NCBI GenBank assembly: GCA_040905445.1 | Contig: JBBDRN010000047.1 | Coordinates: 11,186 to 75,185 of the forward strand | Direction: 5' to 3' | Origin: SKPT01 sp040905445 | GTDB taxonomy: Bacteria > Planctomycetota > Phycisphaerae > Phycisphaerales > Phycisphaeraceae | DNA: 64,000 nucleotides | In this document: one piece after another, positions 24,659 to 33,274 of the stretch | Layout: each line of letters begins with the position of its first letter | How positions within the stretch are numbered: the stretch's first letter is position 1 | Translations under genes and position numbers: made by a program | Notes under the pieces: generated by a model | Told to the model about the DNA's origin: nothing | Database searches by the model: none | What the model saw: the letters and a program-made list of their open reading frames with translations, nothing else

Positions 24659-27028
24659 TTGCCCATTCAACCACGCCTGGTGCTGCTATTGGCCCTGTGG
24701 CTGCTGCTCCAGGCGGGGCCTGCCTTCGCGCAGGGGCTCGAATTCCAGGGTCGACCCATCGCCGAGATCCGCGTCGAGGGCCTCGAGGACGTCCCCGAAC
24801 AGCTCGTCCGCAACCAGATCCGCCTCGCCCCCGGCGACCCGCTCGACCAGCGCGTCATCGAGCAGGACGTCGTCCGCATCACCCACCTCGGCCGCTTCAG
24901 CGGCGTCGAGGCCCAGGTCCAGCCCCAGCCCGACAACAGCGTCATCCTCATCTACGCCCTCCAGGAGCAGCCCCTGCTCGACGACGTCCAGGTCGTCGGC
25001 AACCGCCTGCTCACCGACCGCCACCTCATCGACACCATCGGCCTGCGCGGCGGCGACCCCGTCGACCCCTTCCTCATCGACCGCGGCCGGCGACGCATCC
25101 TCGACGCCTACCAGGACCGCGGCTTCTTCCTCACCGAGGTCGACCTCGACCAGGACGCCCTCGACGAGCAACGGATCCTCCTCTACCAGGTCCGCGAGGG
25201 GCCTCGCGTCCGCGTCCGCTCCATCCAGTTCCAAGGCAACGACCTGTTCAGCGACGGCCAACTTCTGGCGCAGACCGAGTCGCGCACCTACGTGCCCGTC
25301 TTTCGGGACGGCGCCCTCTCGCGCGAGCAGATCGAGCTCGACGCCGCCGCCGTCCGAGCCTTCTACGAGGATCGCGGCTACCTCGACGCGCAGGTCGGCC
25401 GCGAGGTTCGGCTGTCGCCCGACCAGCGCGAGGCCGTCGTGGTCTTCGTCATCGAAGAAGGCGAGCGCTACATCGTCGACGACGTCCGTATCGACGGCGC
25501 CCGCCAGTTCCCGCCCGAGCAGATCCGCCGGTTCATGCCCCTGCGCAGCGGCGACGCCTACTCCCAGCAGGCCGTGCGCGACGCCATCCTCGCCATCGAG
25601 AACCACTACGGCCAGCTCGGCTACATGGAGACGCGCATCGAGGTCGACCGCCTCTTCCACCAGCACCAGCCGCGCATCGACGTGCTCGTGCGCATCACCG
25701 AGGGCATCCCCGCCATCGTCGGCGAGGTGACGGTGCGCGGCAACGAGCGCACGCAGGAAAAGGTCATCCTCCGCGAGGTGCGCGGCATGAGGCCGGGGCG
25801 CCCCTTCGAGCGCCCCGGCGTGCGCGAGACGCAGCGCCGCCTGCGCGAGAGCCCGCTCTTCAACGACGCCAGCATCACCCTCCTCGGCGAGCCGAACGAC
25901 CCAGTCCGCGACGTGCTCATCGACGTCAACGAAGGTCAGACCGGCGCCATCAACATCGGCGCCGGCGTCAGCTCCGACCTCGGCCTCGTCGGCGCCATCA
26001 GCCTCACACAGCAGAACTTCGACATCGCCGGCGTGCCCGACCGCCCGCGCGATCTCTTCACCGGCCGGGCCTTCCGCGGCGCCGGGCAGTTCTTTCAGAT
26101 CAACCTCCAGCCCGGCACGCAGGCCAGCCGCTACGGCATCACCTTCGGCGAGCCCAGCCTCCTCGAGCACGACGTCTCGCTCCGCTCCAACGTCTTCTAC
26201 TACGATCAGCGCCGCTTCCGCTACGACGAGCAACGCCTCGGCGGATCGCTCTCGCTCGGCCACAGTTTCGGCGATGTCTGGTCCGCCTCCGTCTCCGCCC
26301 GCGGCCAGGAAATCCGCATCGACGACATCGACCCCGAAGCCCCCGTCGACGTCTTCGACGTCCGAGGCAACAGCGCCCTCACCGGCCTTTCGCTCGGCAT
26401 CGAACGCAACACCACCGACAGCATCTTCTACCCCACCGAAGGCTCCAACCTCTCCGCCAGCGTCGAACGCGTCGGCGCGCTCGGCGGCGACTACCGCTTC
26501 ACACGACTCGAAGCCGGTTACCACCAGTTCTGGACCGTCAACGAGGACTTCTTCGGCCGCCGCAGTGTCCTCAGCCTCCGCCTCCGCACCGGCTACATCG
26601 TCGAAGAGGACCGCGCCCCCGTCTTCGAACGCCTCTACGCCGGCGGACACCGCACGATGCGCGGCTTTGAGTACCGCGGCGTCGGACCCCGCGGCATCCG
26701 CGCCGACACCGGCGAACTCGGCGACGAGGCCGTCGGCGGGCGCTGGCAACTGCTCGGCAGCGCCGAATACAACTTCCCCCTCCTCGGCGAGCCCCAGCGC
26801 CAGCCCCACATGGGCGCGCTCCACGGCGTCTTCTTCACCGACGTCGGCACCGTCCGCAACAGCCCCGCCCTCAACGACTGGCGCGTCAGCATCGGCGCCG
26901 GCCTGCGCATCCAGTTGCCCATCCTCGGCCAGGCCCCCTTCGCCATCGACTTCGCCGTCCCCATTGTCCGCGAGTCCGGGGACCAGCGCCAGCTCATCAG
27001 CTTTGACATGGCCCTGCCCCTGCAGTGA
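24659..27028 (+). CDS. bamA: outer membrane protein assembly factor BamA (Omp85)
   Basis: A 789-residue Omp85 protein. A signal peptide (LVLLLALWLLLQAGPAFAQ) is followed by five POTRA-like domains (IAEIRVEGLEDVPEQLVR, LLDDVQVVGNRLLTD, VRSIQFQGNDLFSDGQL, IVDDVRIDGARQFPPEQI, VGEVTVRGNERTQEKVI) and a C-terminal beta barrel with YAGGHRTMRGFEYRGVGPRG, the region of the VRGF/Y motif. It inserts barrel proteins into the outer membrane. The TTG at 24659 is chosen as start: it begins the signal peptide and has GGAG eight bases before it, while the upstream frame is not protein-like. Its presence supports a true outer membrane. Confidence 0.9.
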   Translation: MPIQPRLVLLLALWLLLQAGPAFAQGLEFQGRPIAEIRVEGLEDVPEQLVRNQIRLAPGDPLDQRVIEQDVVRITHLGRFSGVEAQVQPQPDNSVILIYALQEQPLLDDVQVVGNRLLTDRHLIDTIGLRGGDPVDPFLIDRGRRRILDAYQDRGFFLTEVDLDQDALDEQRILLYQVREGPRVRVRSIQFQGNDLFSDGQLLAQTESRTYVPVFRDGALSREQIELDAAAVRAFYEDRGYLDAQVGREVRLSPDQREAVVVFVIEEGERYIVDDVRIDGARQFPPEQIRRFMPLRSGDAYSQQAVRDAILAIENHYGQLGYMETRIEVDRLFHQHQPRIDVLVRITEGIPAIVGEVTVRGNERTQEKVILREVRGMRPGRPFERPGVRETQRRLRESPLFNDASITLLGEPNDPVRDVLIDVNEGQTGAINIGAGVSSDLGLVGAISLTQQNFDIAGVPDRPRDLFTGRAFRGAGQFFQINLQPGTQASRYGITFGEPSLLEHDVSLRSNVFYYDQRRFRYDEQRLGGSLSLGHSFGDVWSASVSARGQEIRIDDIDPEAPVDVFDVRGNSALTGLSLGIERNTTDSIFYPTEGSNLSASVERVGALGGDYRFTRLEAGYHQFWTVNEDFFGRRSVLSLRLRTGYIVEEDRAPVFERLYAGGHRTMRGFEYRGVGPRGIRADTGELGDEAVGGRWQLLGSAEYNFPLLGEPQRQPHMGALHGVFFTDVGTVRNSPALNDWRVSIGAGLRIQLPILGQAPFAIDFAVPIVRESGDQRQLISFDMALPLQ

Positions 27029-27057
27029 CGCGCCGCACGTGAGCCGTCGCCCGACGC

Positions 27058-28086
27058 CTACCCCGTCACCTCGGCCGCCGCCCGCACCGGCTCCTGCAAC
27101 CGCCGCAGCGTCGCCTCGTCCATCCACGGCAGTGCCTCGATCTTCTCACGCAGCAAGCCGGGCATCGCCTCGCCCGCGCGCTCGTGCCGCGGCCGGCTCT
27201 TCCATCGACGGTGCATCCACAGGTACTGCTCAGGCCGGCGGCGGACCATCTGCTCGATCGCCCGCGCGTACCGAGCCGTGATGTAGTAGAGCGGGTCGGG
27301 CCGCGAGGCCCAGTCCTCCGGGCGGATGATGTCCTGGACGCCGACTTCGTACTGGAAGTCGTCGCTCTTGCGGTGGGCGTAGCCGCAGACGATCGGCACG
27401 CGGCAGCGCATGGCGAGCAGCCCGATCGACTTGTACGTGCTCGCCAACCACCCGAAGTAGGGCACGAACAGCCCCTTGTCGCCGGCGTTCTGGTCGGCGA
27501 TGAAGCCCAGCGCCCCGGCGTGGCGCAGGACGTAGAGCATGCGGTCGGTGGCGTTGAACTTGGTGATGATCTCCAGCCCGCGCTTCTCGCGGATGCCCAG
27601 CAGCCACCGGTTGATCAGCGGGTTGTCCAGCGGCCGGGCGATCGCCGCCATGTCGTAGCCCAGCAGCGCCAGAACGTAGCCCAGCACCTCCCAGTTGCCC
27701 AGGTGCCCGGTAAGCAGGATCGCCGGCTTGCGGGCGTTGAGCAGCTCCAGCGCCGGGCCCAGGTCCCCGATCTCCAGGTGCTGCGACCAAGTATGCGGGT
27801 GCAGCGTCCGCGGCGTGTGCAGCACCTCCATGCCCAGCTTCATCAGATGTGAGAACGACGCCCGCCCGACGGCCTCGATGCGCGCGTCGCTGAACTCGGG
27901 GAACGCCATCGCCAGGTGATGCTTGGCACGCTCGCGATGGCGGTGGTCGCGCCCGTAGAGCCAGCCGCCCGCGGCATGGGCGGTGCGCAGGCTCGCCTGG
28001 ACGTTAAAGCTCGTCAGCCCCGCCGCCACCACGCGGGCGGCCAGGTACTGGCTCCAGATGACCGCTCGCGAGTGCTTCTCAGCCAT
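27058..28086 (-). CDS. LpxL/HtrB-type lipid A acyltransferase family protein
   Basis: A 342-residue acyltransferase. The catalytic HxxxxE is in LLTGHLGNWEVLGY, followed by RPLDNPLINRWLLGIREKRG and FIADQNAGDKGLFVPYFGW, all in the order of late lipid A acyltransferases. The C-terminus has YLWMHRRWKSRP, the WxHRR element of the family. It would add an acyl chain to a lipid A precursor or another lipid in the inner membrane. ATG 28086 fits the family start. Neighbouring convergent bamA makes an outer-membrane role likely; the acceptor lipid is not certain in this phylum. Confidence 0.88.
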   Translation of the reverse strand: MAEKHSRAVIWSQYLAARVVAAGLTSFNVQASLRTAHAAGGWLYGRDHRHRERAKHHLAMAFPEFSDARIEAVGRASFSHLMKLGMEVLHTPRTLHPHTWSQHLEIGDLGPALELLNARKPAILLTGHLGNWEVLGYVLALLGYDMAAIARPLDNPLINRWLLGIREKRGLEIITKFNATDRMLYVLRHAGALGFIADQNAGDKGLFVPYFGWLASTYKSIGLLAMRCRVPIVCGYAHRKSDDFQYEVGVQDIIRPEDWASRPDPLYYITARYARAIEQMVRRRPEQYLWMHRRWKSRPRHERAGEAMPGLLREKIEALPWMDEATLRRLQEPVRAAAEVTG

Positions 28087-28231
28087 GATCGCGCCCGGGC
28101 ACGCTTGCTCGCTGCGGGGCGGGCGGCGTCCCGCGCCTGCGCCGCCACCGGACCGGACCCCATCACTCACCGCACCTCCCGTTACAGGTGCGACAGGCGA
28201 CGCACGGTGTGCGGATTTGGTGGCGGGGCGA

Positions 28232-29620
28232 TCACCGCTGGTAGTACCCGACCAGCGCCAGGAAGCGGTTCTGGTTGAGCACCGGCACACCGAACGCCCG
28301 GGCCTCCTCCTCCAGCTCCTGGTAACGCTCGTACAGCCGCAGGGCCTCGGTGTGACGCTGAATCGTCTCGCGGTCGGGCGCGCCGGGCGGCAGGTCGGCC
28401 GGCCGATCCGGGGCGCTGCCCAGCACGAGGAAGTCGACGTCGTACCGCAGCTCTGAGGCGACCTCGCCGCCCCAGTCGCGGATCATCTGCTGAACGCGCT
28501 GCCGCTCCGCCTCGGTCGAACGCCCGTCCCGGTCCAGGTCGAACTCGCCGTCGACGAAGAAGCGGTACGTGGCCTCGGGGTCGTAGACGAGGTTGACGAT
28601 CTGGTCACCCGGCCGCAACTCCACCCCGGGTGATCGCCGCACGATACGGGCCATCGCCGACGCGTCGCGCAGGTCGATGATCTCGATCGTCGCCTTGCCG
28701 CGGAGCCGGCTTCCGCCCTCGTGGCGGACGAGCTCGTCGCGGTCGAACACCTCGAAGGTCATGCCGAGCACCAGCCGATCCTGCCGCCCGATGTCGACCT
28801 GCGCCCGCCGGTCGGCGTCGACGACGGAGACGATCCGGCCGCCCGGCCGCACCACGTCCGGGGAATCGACCCGGTCCTCGCGTCGTGCCAGCTCGCGGAT
28901 CTCGCGTCGCAGCCCGTCGCGCTCCAGTTCCAGCCGCGTGATCTCGTCGTCGAGCTCGCGAACCCGCGCCTCCTGCTCCTGCCTGGCGGTGGCAACGAGC
29001 TCGCGAAGCTCCGCCTCGGCGCCGGAGCTCTGCTGCTGGTACCCGGTGAACTGGGCCGTCACCTCTTCGAGCCGTGCCTGAAGCTGCTCCTGCACCGCCG
29101 TGTATTCTGCCCGCACCTCGTCAAGGCGCTGCTCGATCTCGTCGGCCCGGTCCAGCGCGGCCTGCCGCTCCTGGTCGAGGCGGGCGATGCGCTGCTCACG
29201 CGACTCGACCTCGCCGCGCAGCGCCGCCACCGCCGCCAGCAGCGAGCCATGCTCGCTCACCGCATCGGCGACGCTCGCCCGCACCCCGTCCTCAAACAGC
29301 GGCTCCATCGCCTCCTCGTCGGCCAGATCATCCAGGGCGACGCTGTCGCCGATCAGCCCCCGCAGCCGGGTGTTTCGATCGATGAGCTGCCCCACGACCG
29401 GGTCGCGGGCGTCGAGCAGGTCGAGCACCACCGGATCGTTGCGAAGCCCCCTGTCGGCGAACCGGTTCAGCTCGGAGTCGGCGTCCTCGGCCGCCTCCAC
29501 CGCGCCCTGAAGCTGGACGTAGAAGGTGATCGAGAGCACGAGGCAGACGAAAAAGAGGATCCCGAGGATCACCATGCCCCAAACAGACCCGCTGCCGCCG
29601 CTGTTGCGCGCTCTTGCCAT
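28232..29620 (-). CDS. membrane-anchored coiled-coil protein of unknown function
   Basis: A 462-residue protein: one transmembrane helix near the N-terminus (VWGMVILGILFFVCLVLSI), then about 230 residues of heptad-rich coiled coil (residues about 40-270, for example REQRIARLDQERQAALDRA and LDDEITRLELERDGLRREI), then a beta-rich domain (IVSVVDADRRAQVDIGRQDR, GMTFEVFDRDE) and a C-terminal globular part (RFFVDGEFDLDRDGRSTEAE and DVDFLVLGSAP). The last part resembles a BRCT-like or Rossmann segment seen in planctomycete envelope proteins, but I cannot name it. It probably spans the periplasm or binds the wall. Confidence 0.7.
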   Translation of the reverse strand: MARARNSGGSGSVWGMVILGILFFVCLVLSITFYVQLQGAVEAAEDADSELNRFADRGLRNDPVVLDLLDARDPVVGQLIDRNTRLRGLIGDSVALDDLADEEAMEPLFEDGVRASVADAVSEHGSLLAAVAALRGEVESREQRIARLDQERQAALDRADEIEQRLDEVRAEYTAVQEQLQARLEEVTAQFTGYQQQSSGAEAELRELVATARQEQEARVRELDDEITRLELERDGLRREIRELARREDRVDSPDVVRPGGRIVSVVDADRRAQVDIGRQDRLVLGMTFEVFDRDELVRHEGGSRLRGKATIEIIDLRDASAMARIVRRSPGVELRPGDQIVNLVYDPEATYRFFVDGEFDLDRDGRSTEAERQRVQQMIRDWGGEVASELRYDVDFLVLGSAPDRPADLPPGAPDRETIQRHTEALRLYERYQELEEEARAFGVPVLNQNRFLALVGYYQR

Positions 29621-29776
29621 GAATCGACTCCAACTGGTGAGTTACATCAACCCGGCGCCCGGGCGGGGGCCAGTGTCACCCAGCGCCGGGCATTCGTCAA
29701 GTTCAGCCCCCCGGACGCCGGTCCTGAGCGAGTCCGCGGGCGACGGGCTGGGCCCCCCTCCCTCCCCGGTCCGCGC

Positions 29777-30394
29777 TCACGCGCTCAGCAGCCCCCGGCC
29801 GCTCAGCAGCCCGACGACCTGCTCAACCTCCTGCTCCAGGCTGAGCTGATCGGTGCGCAGGTGCAGCTCCGCCCCGGCCGGCTCCTCGTATGGATCGTCG
29901 ATGCCGGTGAAGCCCTTGATCTCGCCGGCCCGGGCCTTCTTGTACAGCCCCTTGGGGTCGCGCTTCTCCGCCTCGGCGAGCGGGCAGTCGACGTAAACCT
30001 CCAGGAACGGCAGCTCCGCCTCGTCGTGCAGCTTGCGCACGAGGTCCCGGTCGCTGCGATAGGGGCTGATGAAGCTCGTGATGCAGATGATGCCCGCATC
30101 CGCGAAAAGTTTGGCGACCTCGCCGATGCGACGGATGTTCTCCGCCCGGTCGTCGGCGGAGAAGCCCAGGTTCTTGTTCAGCCCATGCCGGACGTTGTCG
30201 CCGTCGAGACGGTACGCCAGCTTGCCCTGCTGGATCAGCGCCTGCTCCAGGGCGACGGCCACGGTCGACTTGCCGCTGCCGGAGAGCCCGGTCATCCAGA
30301 TGGTCGCGCCCTTCTGCTTCAAAGCCTCGTGACGCTGGGCCCGGTCGACCTCGCCGGCGTGCCAGGTGATGTTGGTGGCCTTCTGCTCGCTCAT
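29777..30394 (-). CDS. cysC: adenylylsulfate kinase
   Basis: A 205-residue APS kinase. The P-loop is WMTGLSGSGKST, followed by RLDGDNVRHGLNKNLGFS (APS binding), CITSFISPYRSDRD and VYVDCPLAEAEKRDPKGLYKKARAGEIKGF (key parts VYVDCPL and DPKGLYKKA). It phosphorylates adenylyl sulfate to PAPS, for sulfate assimilation or sulfation of polysaccharides. No ATP sulfurylase or PAPS reductase lies next to it. Confidence 0.95.
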   Translation of the reverse strand: MSEQKATNITWHAGEVDRAQRHEALKQKGATIWMTGLSGSGKSTVAVALEQALIQQGKLAYRLDGDNVRHGLNKNLGFSADDRAENIRRIGEVAKLFADAGIICITSFISPYRSDRDLVRKLHDEAELPFLEVYVDCPLAEAEKRDPKGLYKKARAGEIKGFTGIDDPYEEPAGAELHLRTDQLSLEQEVEQVVGLLSGRGLLSA

Positions 30395-30625
30395 CGTTGC
30401 GCTTTCTCCTGATGTGTGGCGTGTTTATGCGGAAGATCGCGGAGGGAAAGAGACGATCCTAGCGTCTGCGCCGCCCCGTGCAACGCCTGCGCCCACCGCG
30501 CCGCCGCAGGGTAGGTGCAGCGACGCACGCCGCCAGGGCGCTGAGGGTGCCGGCGAACCGCATGCGGACAAGTTGGGCCGGTCATGCTGCGGGAAGCTCG
30601 CGGACGACAATCCATGGGCTTGGGC

Positions 30626-31381
30626 TCATCCCTGCGCGTCGCCATCGCCCAGCAGGTCCGGGCGGCGCTCGCCGGTGCGCTCGCGGGCGGCCGCGCGGCG
30701 GTAGCGGTCGATCTTCGCGTGATCCCCCGACAGCAGCACGTCTGGCACGTCGCGGCCCCGCCAGGTGCGCGGGCGCGTGTAGTGGGGGTAGTCGAGCATG
30801 CCGTGCAGGTGATCGCTGAAGCTTTCCTGTGCCGCCGACTGCTCATCGCCGAGCACGCCCGGCAGCAGGCGGACGACCGCGTCGATGAGGCACATCGCGG
30901 GCAGCTCGCCGCCGGAAAGCACGTAGTCGCCGATGCTGATGTCTTCGAGGCCCGCCGGCTCGTCACGCAGGGCGTCGAGCACGCGCTCGTCGAACCCCTC
31001 GTAGTGGCCGGCGAGGATGATCAGGCGCGGCTGTTGGGCGAGGCGGTCTACGGCGGCCTGGTCGAGCGGCCGGCCCTGCGGCGTCATGTGGATGCGCGTC
31101 GCGGGCCGCGAATCGGCCGCCTGCACCGCCTGAAACGCATCCCAAACGGGCTGGCACTGGATGACCATGCCCGGCCCGCCGCCGTACGGCGTCTGGTCGA
31201 CCTTCTGGTGCTTGTCGCGCGTGTGCTCGCGGATGTTGGTCAGGTGGTAGCTGACCGCGGGAGGCCGGATCGACGTCGGGTCCGCCGGGTCGGGCAGAGG
31301 CTCAGCGGCACGCTTGAGGATGCTGGCGCCGAGCACGCCGGTGAACATCTCGGGAAACAGGGTGAGGACGTCGATGCGCAT
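30626..31381 (-). CDS. trmD: tRNA (guanine-N1)-methyltransferase TrmD
   Basis: A 251-residue SPOUT methyltransferase. MRIDVLTLFPEMF is the standard start; QTPYGGGPGMVIQ, LILAGHYEGFDERV-type IILAGHYEGFDERVLD and ISIGDYVLSGGELPAMCLID form the trefoil knot that binds SAM; the C-terminus has HYTRPRTWRGRDVPDVLLSG (key part YTRPRTWRG). It methylates G37 of tRNAs reading CNN codons and prevents frameshifts. It lies downstream of rpsP, as in many bacteria, with rimM and rplS absent. Confidence 0.96.
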   Translation of the reverse strand: MRIDVLTLFPEMFTGVLGASILKRAAEPLPDPADPTSIRPPAVSYHLTNIREHTRDKHQKVDQTPYGGGPGMVIQCQPVWDAFQAVQAADSRPATRIHMTPQGRPLDQAAVDRLAQQPRLIILAGHYEGFDERVLDALRDEPAGLEDISIGDYVLSGGELPAMCLIDAVVRLLPGVLGDEQSAAQESFSDHLHGMLDYPHYTRPRTWRGRDVPDVLLSGDHAKIDRYRRAAARERTGERRPDLLGDGDAQG

Positions 31382-31528
31382 GGCTGGCCGTGGATATGGG
31401 TGGCGGCCGGGCAAAAACTCGCGGATGGCAATCCGCCGGCTGGGGCGTACGCACAGGCGCGGACGACGCAGACCACGTTACAGGGACGACGCGGCGCGCG
31501 ATCCCGCCGCGCACCGGGTGGCAACGAT

Positions 31529-31566
31529 CCGTCCGACATCGACCGGGACCAGCGGCCCCGGGTTTA
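31529..31566. repeat. palindrome-bounded dispersed element, partial copy 2
   Basis: GACCGGGACCAGCGGCCCCGGGTTTAT (one end: CCGGGACC, other end: GGCCCCGG, then GTTTAT) matches the terminal palindrome of the elements at 13763 and 53024. The TTTAT gives the TAA stop codon of rpsP at 31564-31566, just as in the SprT-like gene. The interior of the element is not well conserved here. Confidence 0.45.
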
Positions 31567-31890
31567 TGACGGGGCGTCGCTGGCGGGCGCGGCCGACTTG
31601 GCGGGCTTGGTGGTGGCGGCGTTGTCCTGCCGGAGGGCGAGCTTCACCTCGACGCCGTTCTTGCGGAGCAGCGCGGCGACGGTCTCGGTCGGCTGGGCGC
31701 CGACGCCGAGCCAGTACTCGACGCGCTCGCGGTCGAAGTGGATCGACTTCTTGTCCCCCTGGGCGAGCGGGTCGAACCAGCCGAGGTCTTCGATGGTGCG
31801 CCCGTCGCGCTGGGCGCGGCGGTCCATGGCAGTGATGCGGTAGAACGGGCGGTTGCGTCGGCCGAAGCGCTTGAGTCGAATGCGGACCAT
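31564..31890 (-). CDS. rpsP: 30S ribosomal protein S16
   Basis: A 108-residue S16: VRIRLKRFGRRNRPFYRI at the start, then TIEDLGWFDP and RVEYWLGVGAQPTETV, with an Ala/Lys/Thr-rich tail (TTKPAKSAAPASDAPS) extending past the usual 80-90 residues. S16 binds 16S rRNA in the 30S body. The stop codon comes from a dispersed repeat. trmD follows downstream. Confidence 0.96.
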   Translation of the reverse strand: MVRIRLKRFGRRNRPFYRITAMDRRAQRDGRTIEDLGWFDPLAQGDKKSIHFDRERVEYWLGVGAQPTETVAALLRKNGVEVKLALRQDNAATTKPAKSAAPASDAPS

Positions 31891-32133
31891 GGATCGATGT
31901 CTCCGGGTGGACCCCGTGACCCCGCGAGCGGTGGCGGGATCGGGGCGGTGGCCGTGAGTGAGTGCCGGGGCGGACGTCCGCCAGGGCGAGCCGCGCAGTT
32001 TAGCCTTGCGGGGGGTTGGGAGCAAGCGGTGGGCGGCCGAGGCGCGCGGGAGCCGGGGAGGTTCGCACAGCGGACCCTGCAGCGCCGGGGTGGTAGACTA
32101 GCGGGCCATGTTTCCTTTGGGGAAGATCTTTTT

Positions 32134-33192
32134 ATGGATCTGATCATCGTGGGCTTGGGCTGGGCCGGCGTGCGGCACGCCCAGGCGGTTCGCGAGCTCG
32201 AAGCCGAGGGCGGCGTCCGCCTCGTGGCGGTCGTGGACCCGGACCGCGCTCATCGCGAGGCGGAGGTGTCGCGGCTGAGAGCGGCGGGGGTGATGGGGTA
32301 TGACGATCTGGGTGAGGCGCTGGCGTCCCATGCGGGGGCGGGCGTCGTCGTGGCCACACCGCACGGGCTGCATGCCGAGGGCGTGTGCGCCGCCGCGGCC
32401 GCGGGGCGGGCGGTGATGGTCGAGAAGCCGATCGCCCCGACGCTCGACGAGGCCGACGCGATGATCGCAGCCTGCGAGCAGGCGGGCGTGACGCTCATGG
32501 TGGCGGAATCGATTCGATACAACCGCGTGACGCGCAAGCTCACCAAGATCGTTGCATCGGGACGCGTCGGGCAGCCACTGGCGGCACGCTTCAGCTTCAT
32601 CGGCCGCGGCGGCCAGCAGTACGGCTATCCCGGCCGGCGAGCGTGGCTGGGGCGGCCGGACCGGGGCGGCTCGGGGATCTGGCTCCTCAACGGCATCCAC
32701 CACGTCTCGCTCGCGCGGATGCTGCTCGGCGAGGTCGAGCGCGTCACGGCAAGCGAAGTGCGCTCCGCATCGCTCGACGCGCCGGTCGAGGCGACGGTGA
32801 TGGCGCTGTTGCAGTTCGCCTCGGGTGCCGTCGCGCACATGACCAGCAGCGCGGAGCTGCGCGGCTACAAGCGGTTTCGCGACGTGGTGGTCTTCGGCAG
32901 CGAAGGCACCGTGTGCACCGACCTGCGCGAGCCGGAGCGGATCGAGCTCTACCGCGGGCAGGCCGAGCAGCCGGACGTGATCGACGCGGCGGAGTTGGAA
33001 TCCCCCGGCCCCGCCGACGGCGCAGTGGAGCAGGCGCCGGTGCATTTCGTGCGGCAGATGCGCGAGTTCGTCAACGCGGTCGCGCAGGAGCGCGAGCCGG
33101 CGACCAGCGGCCGCGGCGAGCGGGCGACGCTCGCGGTGATCGTGGCCGGGTATGAGTCGATGCGCACCGGCGCGGCCGTCGAGGTGCGGTGA
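32134..33192 (+). CDS. Gfo/Idh/MocA-family oxidoreductase
   Basis: A 352-residue NAD(P)-dependent oxidoreductase. The N-terminal Rossmann fold has LIIVGLGWAGVRHAQ and VAVVDPD; AVMVEKPIAPTLDEAD carries the EKP motif; GSGIWLLNGIHHVSLARMLL has the conserved His pair region near the active site. Members oxidise or reduce sugars and sugar derivatives. The ATG at 32134 has GGGGAAG eight bases before it. It is divergent from rpsP and followed by a large membrane protein. Substrate unknown. Confidence 0.88.
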   Translation: MDLIIVGLGWAGVRHAQAVRELEAEGGVRLVAVVDPDRAHREAEVSRLRAAGVMGYDDLGEALASHAGAGVVVATPHGLHAEGVCAAAAAGRAVMVEKPIAPTLDEADAMIAACEQAGVTLMVAESIRYNRVTRKLTKIVASGRVGQPLAARFSFIGRGGQQYGYPGRRAWLGRPDRGGSGIWLLNGIHHVSLARMLLGEVERVTASEVRSASLDAPVEATVMALLQFASGAVAHMTSSAELRGYKRFRDVVVFGSEGTVCTDLREPERIELYRGQAEQPDVIDAAELESPGPADGAVEQAPVHFVRQMREFVNAVAQEREPATSGRGERATLAVIVAGYESMRTGAAVEVR

Positions 33193-33274
33193 TGAAGCAG
33201 GGCGGGCCATCTTCGTGTCCTTCGCGTCTTCGCAGCTCGTCCGCTGACCGCCGCGAGCAGGAGCCTTTCGTTTC

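Noticed and set aside
24686..27127. An 813-codon open frame on the minus strand opposite bamA
   Set aside because: Its Val/Asp/Glu/Ala-rich product is the mirror of GC-rich codons of bamA; it has no start signal and no family features.
30391..30966. A 191-codon minus-strand frame overlapping the trmD end
   Set aside because: It is the +1 frame of trmD; Ser/Arg/Thr-rich composition and no conserved sequence.
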